Below the pieces are notes generated by a model that worked only from the letters and a program-made list of their open reading frames with translations, made no database searches and was not told the DNA's origin. A DNA stretch of 64,000 nt from Protea cynaroides (lineage: Eukaryota > Streptophyta > Magnoliopsida > Proteales > Proteaceae): assembly GCA_028583415.1 (NCBI GenBank), contig CM053266.1, forward strand, positions 35,893,758 through 35,957,757, given 5' to 3'. The translations under genes were made by a program, and so were the position numbers. Positions 25,401 to 34,560 of the stretch are shown here, in pieces. How positions within the stretch are numbered: the first letter of the stretch is position 1; the number at the start of each line of letters is the position of its first letter.

Positions 25401-28400
25401 CCTCTCAACAAAATGGAGTTGTTAACATAAAAACCGTCATTTATTTGAATTTGCTCGTGCTCTCTTTTTTCATATGCACTTGCCTCGCTATTTTTAGGGT
25501 GATGCAGTCTTAACCGCTTGCTACCTGATCAATCGAATGCCTTCTTCGGTTCTTCAAGATCAGTCACCGATATCCTTGGTTGCCCCATCCTTTCCATTGT
25601 TTTCCTTACCTCCGCGTACCTTTGGAGCACTTGCTTCGCCCATGAGCTTCGACCTAGCCTAGACAAATTGGCCCCCCGTACCGTTAAGTGTGTTTTTATT
25701 GACTACTCTCGCACTCAAAAAATGTATCGGTGTTATGATCCTCTTACCCGACTAGTTTGTTGGTGCTGATGTCAGGTTCTTTGAGAACACACCATATTAT
25801 CCAACTCCCAGCTCTGACACATCGATTCCGGCCTTGGTTCCGTTCATTGATGTGGCTTCTAGGTGTGCAGTCATTGCCCGTGGCCTACTCCGGCACCAGC
25901 ACTTGCTATGCCACTTGCACAATCGCCGGTCCCAGCACCTACTTCACCGTCTGCACCGGCATCGCTGTTTGCTCCCTCATTGTCTTCCTCACTGGATCCT
26001 TTGTCTATTGATCTTCCTATTGCACTTTGCGGAGGTACCCGCTTTTGCACTTAAGTTGTGTTTGCTATCATTTTTGTTTTTGATTTTTGTTATTTTTTCA
26101 AAAAGTATTTTTGAAAACCATTATTGATCAAAAATAAAAATTCGGGATCGTTTTCCTATTCTGACCGTTGACGAACTGTTGGATGAATTACATGGAGCTC
26201 GATTATTTTTCAAATTGGATCTACGGTCCAGCTATCATTAAATCCGAGTTCAAGCGGCCAATATTCATAAAACCAAAATCGGACCGATAAGGGCCAATTA
26301 AACCAGTCTGATAAAAGCCTGAAATCAAAACTGAATTTTTTTATTTGAACAATAATTGAATATAAGTGTACAAGATTGAAACTGAATTTGTTTGAACTGA
26401 AGCAAATCCAAACCTAATAACAACATAGATCATAAACACAATTCAAGGGAAATCAAATAGATGGAATAGGAAACATTGATCCATCGAAATTCCCAAACAA
26501 TAACAGGAAAACCATTAGAAACCCAAATCAAAGATATGTTTAGAAAACAATAGATTCTTTTAGGTGGGAAACTATTGTAAACATCATTATCAAGGCTTTG
26601 GTTTGAGAAGATAAAATGGTTTCCAGTGAAAATCGTTCAGAACCTCTAAAGGAAGATAAAAGGAGGAAATATAATAGCAGAACAAGAAGGGAAATTAAAG
26701 TGACGTAAAAAATCTGATTAACAGATGGGTTTGTTAACTTTCTTACTGATACTGTTTATACCAAAATTGCACGGTTCTCTGCATTCTGCAAGATTGATAA
26801 CAGAAATAGGGGAAGCCCAAAGTTACTAATTCGTTGGCCAGTATGAGAGGATATGGAGGTTTCAGTGTACTCCATCTCCGAACTGCTTAGTACTGATGGG
26901 TCATTCTAATGTCAAGGCAACGGTAGCACATGCGAGCTTGAGACGGTTTTTGAGGAAATTCTGGTACTTAGAATCAATGGGAACATTGGGGAGTAGAGGA
27001 GGATTGGAAAGCTGAGGCGGAAGAGGAGGAGGGTTCTTGATCTCAACAACGTCGTTGTCACGTTTACGCTCACCATTGCTAACTCTCTTCGACGAAGACG
27101 AAGATGGAGAGACGACTAAGGAGGGAAGTACGATAGGCGGAGATGTGGTATCAGCGGTGGCGGAAGACGATGCAGGAGATAGCGATTTTTCTGAAGCTGA
27201 CCCTTGAAGGAATCTCTGGAAAGCTCCTCTAGTGAGAACACCCTATCCATTCCTCTCTCCTATCGCTCACACATAGGTGCACGCAATCACAAAATCTCCT
27301 GTTTTTCTGATTATCTCTTCTTCGCTCCGCAATCTCTGGTTTATTTCCTAAGTTTGTAGATTATAAGAGAAGGAGAGATGATGATTTTATAAAAAAAATA
27401 TTAAAATTACATTTTTACCCTCTATTTTTGGAAGTTTATTACTCATGATCATTAAAAGGTTGCGCAAAAAGCCACCAAAAATGATTTATGGCAAAAATCA
27501 AAAAGAGGTTGAGAGGTCTCTTTTTAGGTCTCAACCTCTTTTTGAATTTGAGCCTCTTTTTATTTTTTCTGACAAGAAATAGCAATAAAAAATCATACCA
27601 AATACTTACAATAATAAGAACTTGTCAGAAAAATAAAAACAAAAATGATACCAAACACAATCTTAGTCACCGTATGTAATATATCCTATTACTCATTATG
27701 GGTCTACATTGTATCTCCCATTGCCCCACCAGTCCTTTGCTTATGCCTTGTCACATACTGATATTTTCAAATCTCATACTGAGGCTTTACCCTGCTTGAG
27801 TAGAAGAAGGCTATGAATGTTGAGATGGATGATCTTTTTCAGTGGACCTGGTCCCTTATTGATTTACCTCCAAGTAAGGAGGTGGTTAGTTGTCGTTGGG
27901 TATTCACTGTAAAGTATAACACAGATGGTACCGTGGAATGTTTGAAGGCACGCTTGGTTGCCAAAGACTTTACCTAGGCCTATGAGGTTGATTATTTTGA
28001 GACTTTTTCCCCGGTTGGTCATCCCAATTTTGTTCAGGTTCTTATATCTCTTAATGTCAATCTTGACTGGCCTATTTTCAATTGGATATTAGGAATGCCT
28101 TTTAATATAGTGACTTACATGAGGTCTATATGGAGCAACCTCTAGGGTACGTGGTTTGACAAGTTCACTAAAGTTGTGATTGATTATGGATTCAATCCAT
28201 GCTATTCCGATAACTTTGTCTTTGTTCGTCGTCATAGTTCCAAGGTGGTTATTCTTATGGGCTATGTGAATGCCATTATTGTTTTTGGAGATGACTTGAT
28301 AAGTATTGATAAGGCTAAAGCCTACCTACATCAGCATTTTCAGATGAAGGATTTGAGTGTCCTTTGTTATTTTCTAGTCATTAAGGTGGTTCGAAGCTCC

Positions 28401-31400
28401 AAAGGTATTAGTCTTTCTCAGCTGAAGTATGTTCTTGATCTTCTGATTGAAACATGTATACTATGCTGCAAACGTGTTGATATTCCTTCGGACCCTCACC
28501 TTAAGCTGGTTACTTGTGATGATGTGGATTTTGCTGACGTCCATTAGGATCATTGTCTTGTTGGAAAGCTTATTTATCTCACTATTACTCGACCTGACAT
28601 CTCCTTTTCTATTGGAGTTATTAGTCAGTTTATGCAGGATTTGAAACAAGTTCATTGGGATGCTGCTTGTCGGATTTTAAAGTATCTCAAGGGAGCTCCT
28701 AGTAAGGGGTTGCTCTATCATCTTCCTCAAAATATAGATCTTTGTGGTTATTCTGATATTGATTGGGCTGGTGTTGATGGTGATCGTCGGTCTACTACTG
28801 GTTACAGTACCTTCCTTGGCGGCAATCTTATTACATGGAGTAGTAAGAAGCAGAATATAGTTGCTTGATCTAGTGTTGAGGCTGAATATCGTGCTATGAC
28901 TCATACTATGGTAGAATTAATGTGGGTGAAATATTTTTGGTGAACTTGGTCTTCCAATTACACAACATATTTCTATGTACTGTGATAATCAGGCAACCAA
29001 TTACATTGCTAGCAACCCGGTTTTCAAGGAGTGTACCAAACATATTGAAGTTAACTGTCATTTTGTTCGTGATGCTGTTATGCATAAAGTGATATCTACT
29101 CCGTTCATCAGGCGTTGTTCAAGGCTTTATTTCTTCAAAATTGTTCCAAGTTGGGTCTTGGTGATATCTATGCTCCAACTCCAGCTTGAGGGGGAGTATT
29201 ACAATTTACTGGTTACTGGTTTCGATAATCTCAGTATTTCCTAGTTAGGGCTGTTTAATTTCCAGCTTTATTCCTTTTCCGAGTTTAAGTCTAAGTCCTA
29301 GTTTCAATCTAACTCTTGTAATGTCGACTTAGACTAGGACTCTGTCTAAGTCAACACTCTTTGGTTGAGTTCCTTTTTCTATAAATAAAGTAAGGGGTGA
29401 AGGGGAGAAATATAAAATATTCTCTCCCCTCTCTCGTTTTTCTCTCTCTCACTGTTCTCTCACTCTCGGTTTCCCTTTTCTTCACTGTTACACTTTGATT
29501 ATGGACATTCATTTTTTATCCATTATGAAAATAGTAATGAAAGGGCAATATCGAGAAGTGAGACAGTTTTTAATGCTTTAACCACTACCCCTGAAGCATT
29601 AAGCTTTTTCAAAGGGGACAGTCATTGTAGGGTGGGGGTTCTAAACTGTCACCTTGAATAAGAAGGCTTTGAATGAGGTACCAGGGCTTCACCATCACAG
29701 GAGACTGGCTTTTATGCCAAAAACTAGCCCAAAAGTTTCAGACTGCCCCATTGCCCACCCGAAATATGGTGCCCTGTAGAAAGGTCTTGACAAGGGGCAT
29801 GATTCCTTTTCAAAGACCCACTTCGAGGGAAGTTCCCTGGAAAATTATGTCACTAATCCAATCCATATTTGGGCAATGACTGATTTCTGAAGTCTATCCT
29901 GCTCTTCACCAAATCTCCACTGTCATTTACACAACATGCTTATATTCATTGCTCTTGAAAATCTAAAACCGAGTCTACCAGGTCTCTTTTGATTGAAAAC
30001 CTGCTCCAAATCCAGTGAGTGGAATTTATGCTTCTCATCCATATCTCTTTATAAGATCTATTTGGATCTACTCCATCTTATTTGCCAGACACTGGAATAT
30101 CAAGCATAGACTGAAAGTACATTGCAGTACTTGCAAGAGAATCCTTGATGGGTTGAAAATACCACCTTTAGAAAGATACCTAATTTTTCCCTCCAACTTC
30201 CCCTTCATCCTTTCATGGATGGTTCCCAAAGGCTGTGTTGATGGGACCTAAAATGAGACATGAATAACAAACAGTTTCCATCTGCCATTTTATCTTTTTG
30301 ATTTTTGATCTCCTAATGTGGAGCATCATGTTAGGAGTATTTGGATCTTCTCATGTTGTACATTATATAGTAGCATGCTTCTGTTAATAACTCAATGTCC
30401 ATATCTGTTCTCCTTGTTTGATTTGTTGAAACTTCTGAATCATCTTATCGATATATTGCTGAGTTTCAGGTGAGCCAAGTGGGAAATTTGCCAGATAGTT
30501 GCAGTAGAATTACCAGGAATAATGAAATATTACTGGCTCAAGGCATGACGGCTTCTTCAAGGATACCCCAGCAGGATGGGCCCATTCCTGATGCTTATGA
30601 TGAGATAGTTTCCACACCAAATGTAAACTGCAATCCTACTGTGTGTCTGTGTATGCTTACATATTTGCACATACCTACACAAATGTATCTATGGTTGCAT
30701 ACAAGCGTATAAGCATTTCCTTGCTACATGCTTCACCCCATACTTTAGTGAATAATCGAAAATCCTAGTTGTTGTTGGCATCCCCATGAGGTGGCCAAAT
30801 TCTTCAATGAGTCCAAAACTAGGAATTAATCAATATACCTGGGTTCTGATTAATCGAAACTTCACCCAAAGTTTTGGCAATTTTCTAGAAGCATTAGATT
30901 GACTGGAAGTTTAGATGAATTATGCAGCTTTTGGGTTATGGCCTATCCACAACAGCAAAGGTGGCTTGAGTAATTTAGTTGTAGTTGGAACTAGTTTTAT
31001 CTATAAAGATTTTTTGTTTAGATTGTAGGGATACTTTGAAATAAAAGGACAAGATTTGGTTGGGCTGGGCTGGTTTGTATGCTACTTTCTGGAGATATGA
31101 GATATCCCATCTCAAATCTGACTCTGAAATCAAACTAGGCTGGGAATAGCTAGTTACAGCCTGTCCTGGTTCATGGATGCACAAGCAAACAACCTGGTTT
31201 TTGTTTGTTCTTTTTAAATAATGTTTTTTTGTACATTTACAGACTGAAGATATTAGTTGGATTATTTATTGAATACTTCTGTTTCTGTTATATGGGAAGG
31301 GTAGATTTGTTTGGAGGAATGGATGAAGAATCCTATCAGTCAAATGATTGAAATTAAAAAGAAAAAGATTGAATTTTAAAATCTGAAAAACTATGGTCTT

Positions 31401-32706
31401 ATGTTTTCTCTTTCACCAAATACACAAAAAGAGGGAGGGGGGAATATACTTTCATAGTCCATGTTAGCTTTGCATTTATGTAGTGCTATAGTTTCATATT
31501 ATAAATATATAACTAATCATCAAAATAATTTATATGCCTGTAGCTAAATGAGTTGTAAATACAGGCATTATAAGCCATCAAGCTCCGATGTGTCAACAAC
31601 TGGATTTGGTCTGAATTTAAACTGCGCTAGTAACTGCCTGCCTGTCTGGAAATCCTGGTTCTAAGCTGGAAACATTGGTTATTTTGGCATGTTTGATCAG
31701 AATTTACCAACAATGGGGAACCTGTTATTAAACATGTGCTTGAAAATACTGTGTTCAGAGCCAAATTCCTTGGCCATCAAACTTGATGTCATTCATTTGA
31801 TTAACTTTTATTTTTGTACGATAGTGAATCCATAGTCTTAGCTCTTGGAACAGTGGGGAAATGGCCAACCCGAAGGGTCGATACATTTTCCGTATGTTAT
31901 GTATTCTTACATGCACAAAATTCAAATTCATGCATTCTTATTTCTAACAATGTTGGCTTTGTTTTTCACCTTGAAGTTGTATCCCTACCAAGGAGTTGCA
32001 AGTGAAGACTACAATGCTACAGTGAATACACCGGCTGGCCATGGTAAAGTTCTGGAGTAAACCTTTCACCGATAGTTAAACTGCTATAGCTCTGCTTTCT
32101 GACAGTGGAAACTCACATGCTTCCTTTGGCTTAGATCTACAAGCAGGCACACCCGTTGTTGGTGCACAAAATGAAGTTGTGGAGGGTGATGTCGATGATG
32201 ATGATGAACCTTTGAATGAAAATGATGATGAGGATGATTTAGATGATGTGGATGAAGGCGAGGAGCTGAATACACAGCATCTGGTTTTGGCACAGTTTGA
32301 CAAGGTAAACTGTTTCTGTATGCTATAATGCTGCAGTGATTATGTATCTATTATAGTAAGGTTTAATGAGGCAGGTCTTTGGCATTGACGTCGTTGTGTA
32401 TTAAATATTTCGTACAGGTGACGAGGACAAAAAGCAGATGGAAATGCACACTCAAGGATGGTATTATGCGCATAAACAGCAAGGACATTCTCTTCACTAA
32501 GGTGTGTTTTATATTTAAAATCCCAAAACCATAGCAATCCTTGCTCATCAACTTGTGTGTGTTTTTTTTTTTTTTTTTGGGGGGAGTTGTTATGGGTGCT
32601 TTGAATGAATTCTTCTTGCTTGCGTTTTTCTGTTTCAAGATTCCATTTGAGAGAGCTTTTAATCTGATGCTCATCTCTGCAGGCGACTGGCGAATTTGAC
32701 TTTTGA
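4490..32706 (+). CDS. TFIIA-L: Transcription initiation factor IIA large subunit (TFIIA-L, alpha/beta precursor)
   Basis: Eleven exons with GT-AG borders join in frame to 396 codons: 4490-4606, 4805-4975, 5092-5259, 5426-5480, 5555-5613, 7634-7756, 30470-30622, 31977-32043, 32135-32304, 32418-32501, 32683-32706. The product stabilises TBP on the TATA box in the nucleus. Residues 1-60 form the helical alpha domain (VYIQVVEDVINKI, then LWEIKMM). The linker carries TPLQTLTPLPTP and the patches GKRKRED and IPQQDGAGD, repeated as IPQQDGPIPD. An acidic stretch (DDDDEPLNENDDEDDLDD) precedes the C-terminal beta-barrel (HLVLAQFDKVTRTKSRWKC, ending ATGEFDF), which is nearly invariant in plants. The length is close to the Arabidopsis protein of about 375 residues. 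No exon has a stop or frameshift, so the gene looks functional. The oddity is intron 6 (7757-30469, 22,713 bp), full of nested transposons; intron 5 holds a LINE. Confidence 0.95.
5755..7590 (-). pseudogene. RTE-type LINE relic in TFIIA-L intron 5
   Basis: Read on the minus strand, reverse transcriptase blocks appear in the right order. About 7090-6893 gives NNYRGIKLMSHT...GFMTGRSTT, then about 6850-6790 gives FIDIKKAYDKVPR, then about 6560 gives MLFANGIVLV, where an intact enzyme has FADDIVLV. The 3' end, near 5760, is a short GTT repeat after CCCCATTTAGT, typical of plant RTE-clade LINEs. Stops and shifts break the frame, and the catalytic aspartates are altered. The 5' end was not found. 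Confidence 0.85.
7757..9267 (+). other. First part of TFIIA-L intron 6, no feature
   Basis: AT-rich intron sequence with A-rich tracts near 8690-8720 and a run of about 11 G near 9227. No ORF or repeat family recognised. Confidence 0.4.
9268..10341 (-). mobile_element. Probable LTR (solo), minus strand
   Basis: On the minus strand it begins TGATGCAGTCC (10341) and ends CCTGCAACA (9268), with LTR-like termini and the TGATGCAG opening shared with the LTRs at 14835 and 20408. A near-palindrome built on GTTCACGTGAACAG lies at 10195-10235 and a TATAAATA-like box near 9925-9935. The flanks do not show a matching target duplication (CTCTT versus TATAA), so the borders are uncertain. Confidence 0.4.
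10580..10690 (+). mobile_element. SINE 3' fragment (Au-like)
   Basis: GGGGGTAAGGCTGCGTA, then CCAGATCCTGCAGCAGCGG, then GAGCCTCGTGCACTGAGAC, and a T-rich end. This matches the widely shared 3' part of plant Au-type SINEs as I recall it. The tRNA-like head is not visible. Confidence 0.55.
10908..10975 (+). mobile_element. Second Au-like SINE fragment
   Basis: CCTAGACTCCGCAGTGGCGG followed by GAGCCTTTTGCAT repeats the core of the fragment at 10580-10690, more eroded. Confidence 0.45.
11213..11386. repeat. Perfect 87-bp tandem duplication
   Basis: The unit starting AGCAGACCACAAGG at 11213 is repeated from 11300 with no difference I can find. The unit is 29 codons long, so ORFs run through both copies on both strands, but I recognise no protein. 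The lack of differences suggests a recent duplication. Confidence 0.9.
11400..13200 (+). other. TFIIA-L intron 6, no clear feature
   Basis: AT-rich. Around 12630-12810 there is degenerate wording built on GAAATTTCG and its complement, which recurs at 22150-22330. No coding signal. Confidence 0.35.
13210..14170 (+). mobile_element. Eroded LTR retrotransposon remnant
   Basis: About 250 bp at 13217-13465 recur at 13925-14165 (CACGGTTCTG, GGGTCAATATTCTG, GTGGGGCCCA, CTTCAAGGATTCCA, TTAACTAGAGTCCAGTT) with many substitutions. The stretch between has broken coding sequence and ends at about 13900 in AAGAAAGGGGGAATA, a polypurine tract just before the second copy. This fits two decayed LTRs around a mostly deleted interior. 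Confidence 0.65.
14835..18942 (+). mobile_element. Ty3/gypsy element lacking most of pol
   Basis: The LTRs (14835-15993, 1159 bp; 17783-18942, 1160 bp) start TGATGC and end GCATCA and differ at only a few positions. A perfect target duplication CATCA (14830-14834, 18943-18947) flanks the element. A primer binding site TTGGTATCAGAGC (about 15996, initiator-Met tRNA type) follows the left LTR, and a purine tract (GAGAAGCGGAGAG) precedes the right one. The interior is only 1789 bp and holds gag and protease remnants but no reverse transcriptase, RNase H or integrase. It is non-autonomous and, judging by LTR similarity, a recent arrival in the intron. Each LTR carries a CT microsatellite and TTTAAATAGAAC as a possible promoter box. 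Confidence 0.95.
16023..17782 (+). pseudogene. Gag-protease remnant of the gypsy element
   Basis: The first ATG follows the primer site by about 15 bp. Successive frames give a coiled N-terminus (SGISNRLDGIDASLLNFQDM), a retrotransposon gag core (ARVWWIKYQKQ; YVARFYYLATRSDFDW; VAQFRNGLHPRI), and a CCHC zinc knuckle near 17045-17100 ending GHFASHCPN. Then comes a retropepsin-like stretch (VRCNGSLCTMIIDGGGCTN, HPHPYKVGWIN). At least three frame changes are needed to read it through; one lies in the knuckle. The protease motif has IDGG where D[ST]G is expected. No functional product is likely. Confidence 0.8.
19020..20407 (+). other. Repeat-rich spacer with trinucleotide tract
   Basis: 19265-19375 contains three imperfect copies of a GAGCCAAAGTGGTGGCAGGG-like unit. 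19720-19890 is a CTG/CTA-rich trinucleotide tract. 20010-20075 repeats CCTAGGCG-type wording. I see no gene; the 130-residue ORF here is a by-product of the trinucleotide tract. Confidence 0.5.
20408..21329 (+). mobile_element. Solo LTR related to the gypsy LTR family
   Basis: It begins TGATGCAGATAC, ends CCGCATTA and is flanked by a perfect target duplication GGAAT (20403-20407, 21330-21334). The layout parallels the LTR at 14835: a TGATGCAG opening, a CT-rich middle, and an end phrase GGGCCTATT followed by a CAACCC/AACCCC-type motif and CCGCAT. About 922 bp. No internal region remains. Confidence 0.85.
21440..21720 (-). pseudogene. LINE fragment with reverse-transcriptase zinc-binding motif
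   Basis: On the minus strand about 21555-21440 encodes MPNACCPSIGHADSVHLF and LACPYTMEVW, the C-terminal zinc-binding (zf-RVT) region of plant L1-type LINEs. The sequence before it (to 21720) is broken by stops. Confidence 0.65.
23520..26050 (+). pseudogene. Copia gag-protease-integrase remnant
   Basis: Gag core around 23830-24050 (YNLNERLFNCKQGDKLVVEF; FLVATFLSGLS) is followed by a Gly/Arg-rich stretch and a zinc knuckle CSYCGKQNHTVDRC (24255-24302). Protease motif PWVIDSGASSYMTG lies at 24560-24605. Integrase-type sequence includes DDCYRTTWLYLLKDWSE at 25170-25220. A Pro/Ala/Ser-rich linker ends at GGTRFCT (about 26030-26050), where the TIR element interrupts. Stops and shifts throughout make it non-functional. 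Confidence 0.85.
26139..26240 (+). pseudogene. Gypsy reverse transcriptase scrap
   Basis: About 34 codons read DRFPILTVDELLDELHGARL and then FFKLDLRSSYH, the N-terminal part of Ty3/gypsy reverse transcriptase, followed by a stop. It lies inside the TIR element and is unrelated to the surrounding copia element. Confidence 0.8.
26908..27250 (-). pseudogene. Captured first-exon fragment of an Opaque2/BZO2H-type bZIP gene
   Basis: Read on the minus strand, ATG at 27250 starts MDRVFSLEE. After an apparent internal deletion and frame change it continues AFQRFLQGSASE, a Ser-rich stretch, RKRDNDVVEI, a Pro-rich stretch and NVPIDSKYQNFLKNRLKLAC. These are the conserved N-terminal blocks of group C bZIP factors (MDRVFS..., EWAFQRFL, DS..Y..FLK.KL.LACA.VA). 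The basic region and leucine zipper are absent, and the similarity stops at about the place where exon 1 ends in such genes. The base composition is much more GC-rich than the surrounding element. This is a copied gene piece and not a working gene. Confidence 0.75.
27690..29190 (+). pseudogene. Copia reverse transcriptase and RNase H remnant
   Basis: After the insertion the frame resumes (LPLPHQSFAYALSH), then EVVSCRWVFTVKYNTDGTVE and LKARLVAKDFT, and the active-site region at 28255-28305 reads GYVNAIIVFGDD where an intact enzyme has YVDD. RNase H wording follows (GYSDIDWAGVDGDRRSTTGY; SSVEAEYRAM; MYCDNQAT; HIEVNCHFVRD). Several in-frame stops are present. Confidence 0.85.
29560..30245 (-). 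pseudogene. L1-type LINE reverse transcriptase C-terminal relic
   Basis: On the minus strand, RMKGKLEGKIRYLSKGGIFN near 30210-30130 matches the usual RM...L..WK.KYLSKGGR motif of plant LINEs. Near 29990-29930 there is wording like GGLG..F..AMN..MLCK. Many stops occur. It lies 225 bp before exon 7 of TFIIA-L. Confidence 0.6.
30623..31976 (+). other. TFIIA-L intron 7, no feature
   Basis: Ordinary AT-rich intron; I see no repeat family or coding signal. Confidence 0.5.
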
Positions 32707-33300
32707 TATTATTGGGAAAGAAGATGACCAAGTGCATTTTCCCGGACAGGGATTGGATTTCTGCTGAAAGAGCACATTTAGAGGGAGGGAGTCTAGTTCA
32801 CATCCGTCGGTTCTTGCTGTTATGTCACTGAGGGCAGAGTTGGGTTAAGGGAACGATTTGGCACACTTGTATGAGTGTACAGGTTGGATGGATGGATGCA
32901 CTGATAGGTAGAGCTTTTTTTTTCCTGCCATATATATGAGAACTGCCCATGGCTATATTATTAGTTTATTACTTCTGTGAAATTTGTAATTCCATCCGCT
33001 TTGTATATTCAGACAGACAGGTTAAATAATGAGAAACTGTATTGTTTGTTTTCAACATTGTTGAGTAGACTATGCTTGCATGCCTTAGGTATTGGTATTG
33101 GTATTGATATTGGCGTTTGGCATTAGCATTGGTCTTCATATAAGCTGAAATATTACAATCTTTACGTGATCCTGCTGAAACTTAAGGGAAAGATTTTGAA
33201 ATTCAATCTGTCTACTCGTCGGTTTATCCTGAAACTACATAACTCCTGCTGCAGTTAGCGTACAGCGAGGATGCCATCAATTGCTTTCAAGTGGAATTTT
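32707..33300 (+). other. TFIIA-L 3' region
   Basis: The probable 3' UTR follows the stop. AATAAT near 33025 could act as a weak poly(A) signal. A GGTATTGGTATTGATATT-like short repeat lies at 33090-33120. No other feature seen. Confidence 0.35.
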
Positions 33301-33304
33301 GTAT

Positions 33305-33588
33305 AGCTAAGGATAGTTATGAAGAAGCTGCATCCTTGGTTCCTGGTTCATATCCCTGATCACACTTTCATCGTATAGAGCTCGCACTTGCTCCCTTTCA
33401 ACTGGAGTTATTTTGCTGCATTGACAGATTTCTGTCGGCCCAAGCTGATGCTTTGGTTCCTTGGTCGTATCCCCCATCACACTTTCATCGTATAGAGTTC
33501 TCACTTGCTCCCTTCCAACTGGAGTTATTTTGCTGCAGAGACGGATTCCTACACCATATGTTGGCCAGCCAAAGAAGATGTTCATCAT
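33305..33588 (-). repeat. 117-bp tandem duplication resembling a duplicated exon
   Basis: A block at 33338-33421 recurs at 33455-33538 with few differences. On the minus strand an ORF of 93 codons runs through both, each copy giving CSKITPV.REQVR.LYDESV. Both copies directly follow TGCAG, which looks like a splice acceptor. I do not recognise the family. It could be a relic of a duplicated exon or a tandemly repeated non-coding sequence. Confidence 0.55.
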
Positions 33589-34240
33589 CGTTTGTCCCTT
33601 TTCTACCTGTATCTAGGAAATCATTCTCCTCCGTTGTTGGCTGTCTGCAAGAAGGATCCAAAATCTTGATGGGGAAGATGGATTGACGATCCTTTTATAG
33701 GAAGATCTCCCTGTTGGGAAATTGGTCTTTTGTGCTTCTATTTGCTACATTTGGATGGAATGAAATATCATCAGATCATGGATGTGAGACCATTTCTTTT
33801 GAAGTCCGTGGGTTCTTATCCTTATTGTCTGAAGCTTCCCGGATACCCCCCAAAACAGATTTATTAGCATTGCTTTGATTTACTATCTAATAGTTGTGAG
33901 TTTCTTTTGTGCTTTCTCTTTGTATTTGTTGGCTTGGCCCTTCGGTTTTCCAGCTTTGTCTCTCTTGGGTTTTGTTAATATAATTCTGTCCCCCCCCCCC
34001 CCCACAAAAAAAAGAAAAGGGAATCCTGGTTTTGCTGTTTTGCTGCTTTAAAGAGAGGCCCTAATGTCATGACAGAACTGTGTTGTGTTGGTTGAGTGGC
34101 TTGAGTAGACAAGTTAATGTCAACAAGAAAAATTCTAGACTGATTTGCCAAAGAACCGTCTAATTTCTTCAAATGATCTAGTTTCATGTTGAACTAGGCA
34201 TATGGAGATTAGATAATAATGTTTCTTTATAGAACCCCAA

Positions 34241-34560
34241 GGGGGTAGTTCAGTTGGCGAGGAGTCTACGTCTCAGGAAGTGGAATGTATTGAGTTCGAC
34301 TCCTTTTACTGTTTTGGGGCCACTCACATAGGTGTCAAGTGTTTTTGCTTTCTTTCCGGCTATCGGTGCAAGTTGAATGCCCTCTAAAGCTGGGGAAAGC
34401 AAGGCAGGTAAGAGGTTTCCAATGCAGTAGCCTTAAGATGCTAAACTATGCAATGAGTAAGGGGCCAAGGTTTATCCATGGTATCAAATGCTAGACATAC
34501 TCAGTGCACGAGACTTCCATTACCCTGTGGGGGTCTATGAAAAGATTTATGTACACAATT
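34241..34560 (+). mobile_element. SINE-like sequence with tRNA-derived promoter
   Basis: An A box TAGTTCAGTTGG (34246-34257) and a B box GTTCGACTC (34293-34301) are spaced as in a tRNA gene, but no cloverleaf can be completed. A reversed GTCTCGTGCACTG phrase near 34500-34510 resembles Au-type SINE sequence on the other strand. Confidence 0.45.

Larger units (their letters stand above)
26054..27662. mobile_element. PIF/Harbinger-like TIR element carrying gene fragments
   Basis: The ends are inverted copies, AGTTGTGTTTGCTATC (left) and GATTGTGTTTGGTATC (right, complement), continuing through a T-rich stretch of about 35 bp. TTA flanks both sides (26051-26053, 27663-27665), as in PIF/Harbinger elements. 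Skipping the element and one TTA returns the copia reading frame on both sides, which confirms it as an insertion. Inside are a gypsy reverse transcriptase scrap (26139-26240), a bZIP gene fragment (26908-27250) and a hairpin at 27499-27543. No transposase is visible, so it is non-autonomous. Confidence 0.75.
22394..29492 (+). mobile_element. Ty1/copia retrotransposon with a nested TIR element
   Basis: LTRs lie at 22394-22699 (306 bp) and 29197-29492 (296 bp); both end CTGTTACA. They differ by many substitutions and small indels, so this is older than the gypsy element. Flanks CATTG and CTTTG agree at 4 of 5 positions. TGGTATCAAGC after the left LTR is the primer site; GAGGGGGAG before the right LTR is the polypurine tract. 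The interior reads gag, protease, integrase, reverse transcriptase and RNase H in copia order, interrupted at 26054-27662 by a TIR element. Confidence 0.95.

Noticed and set aside
34246..34301. Possible tRNA gene
   Set aside because: A and B boxes are present but acceptor and anticodon stems do not form; better explained as a SINE head.
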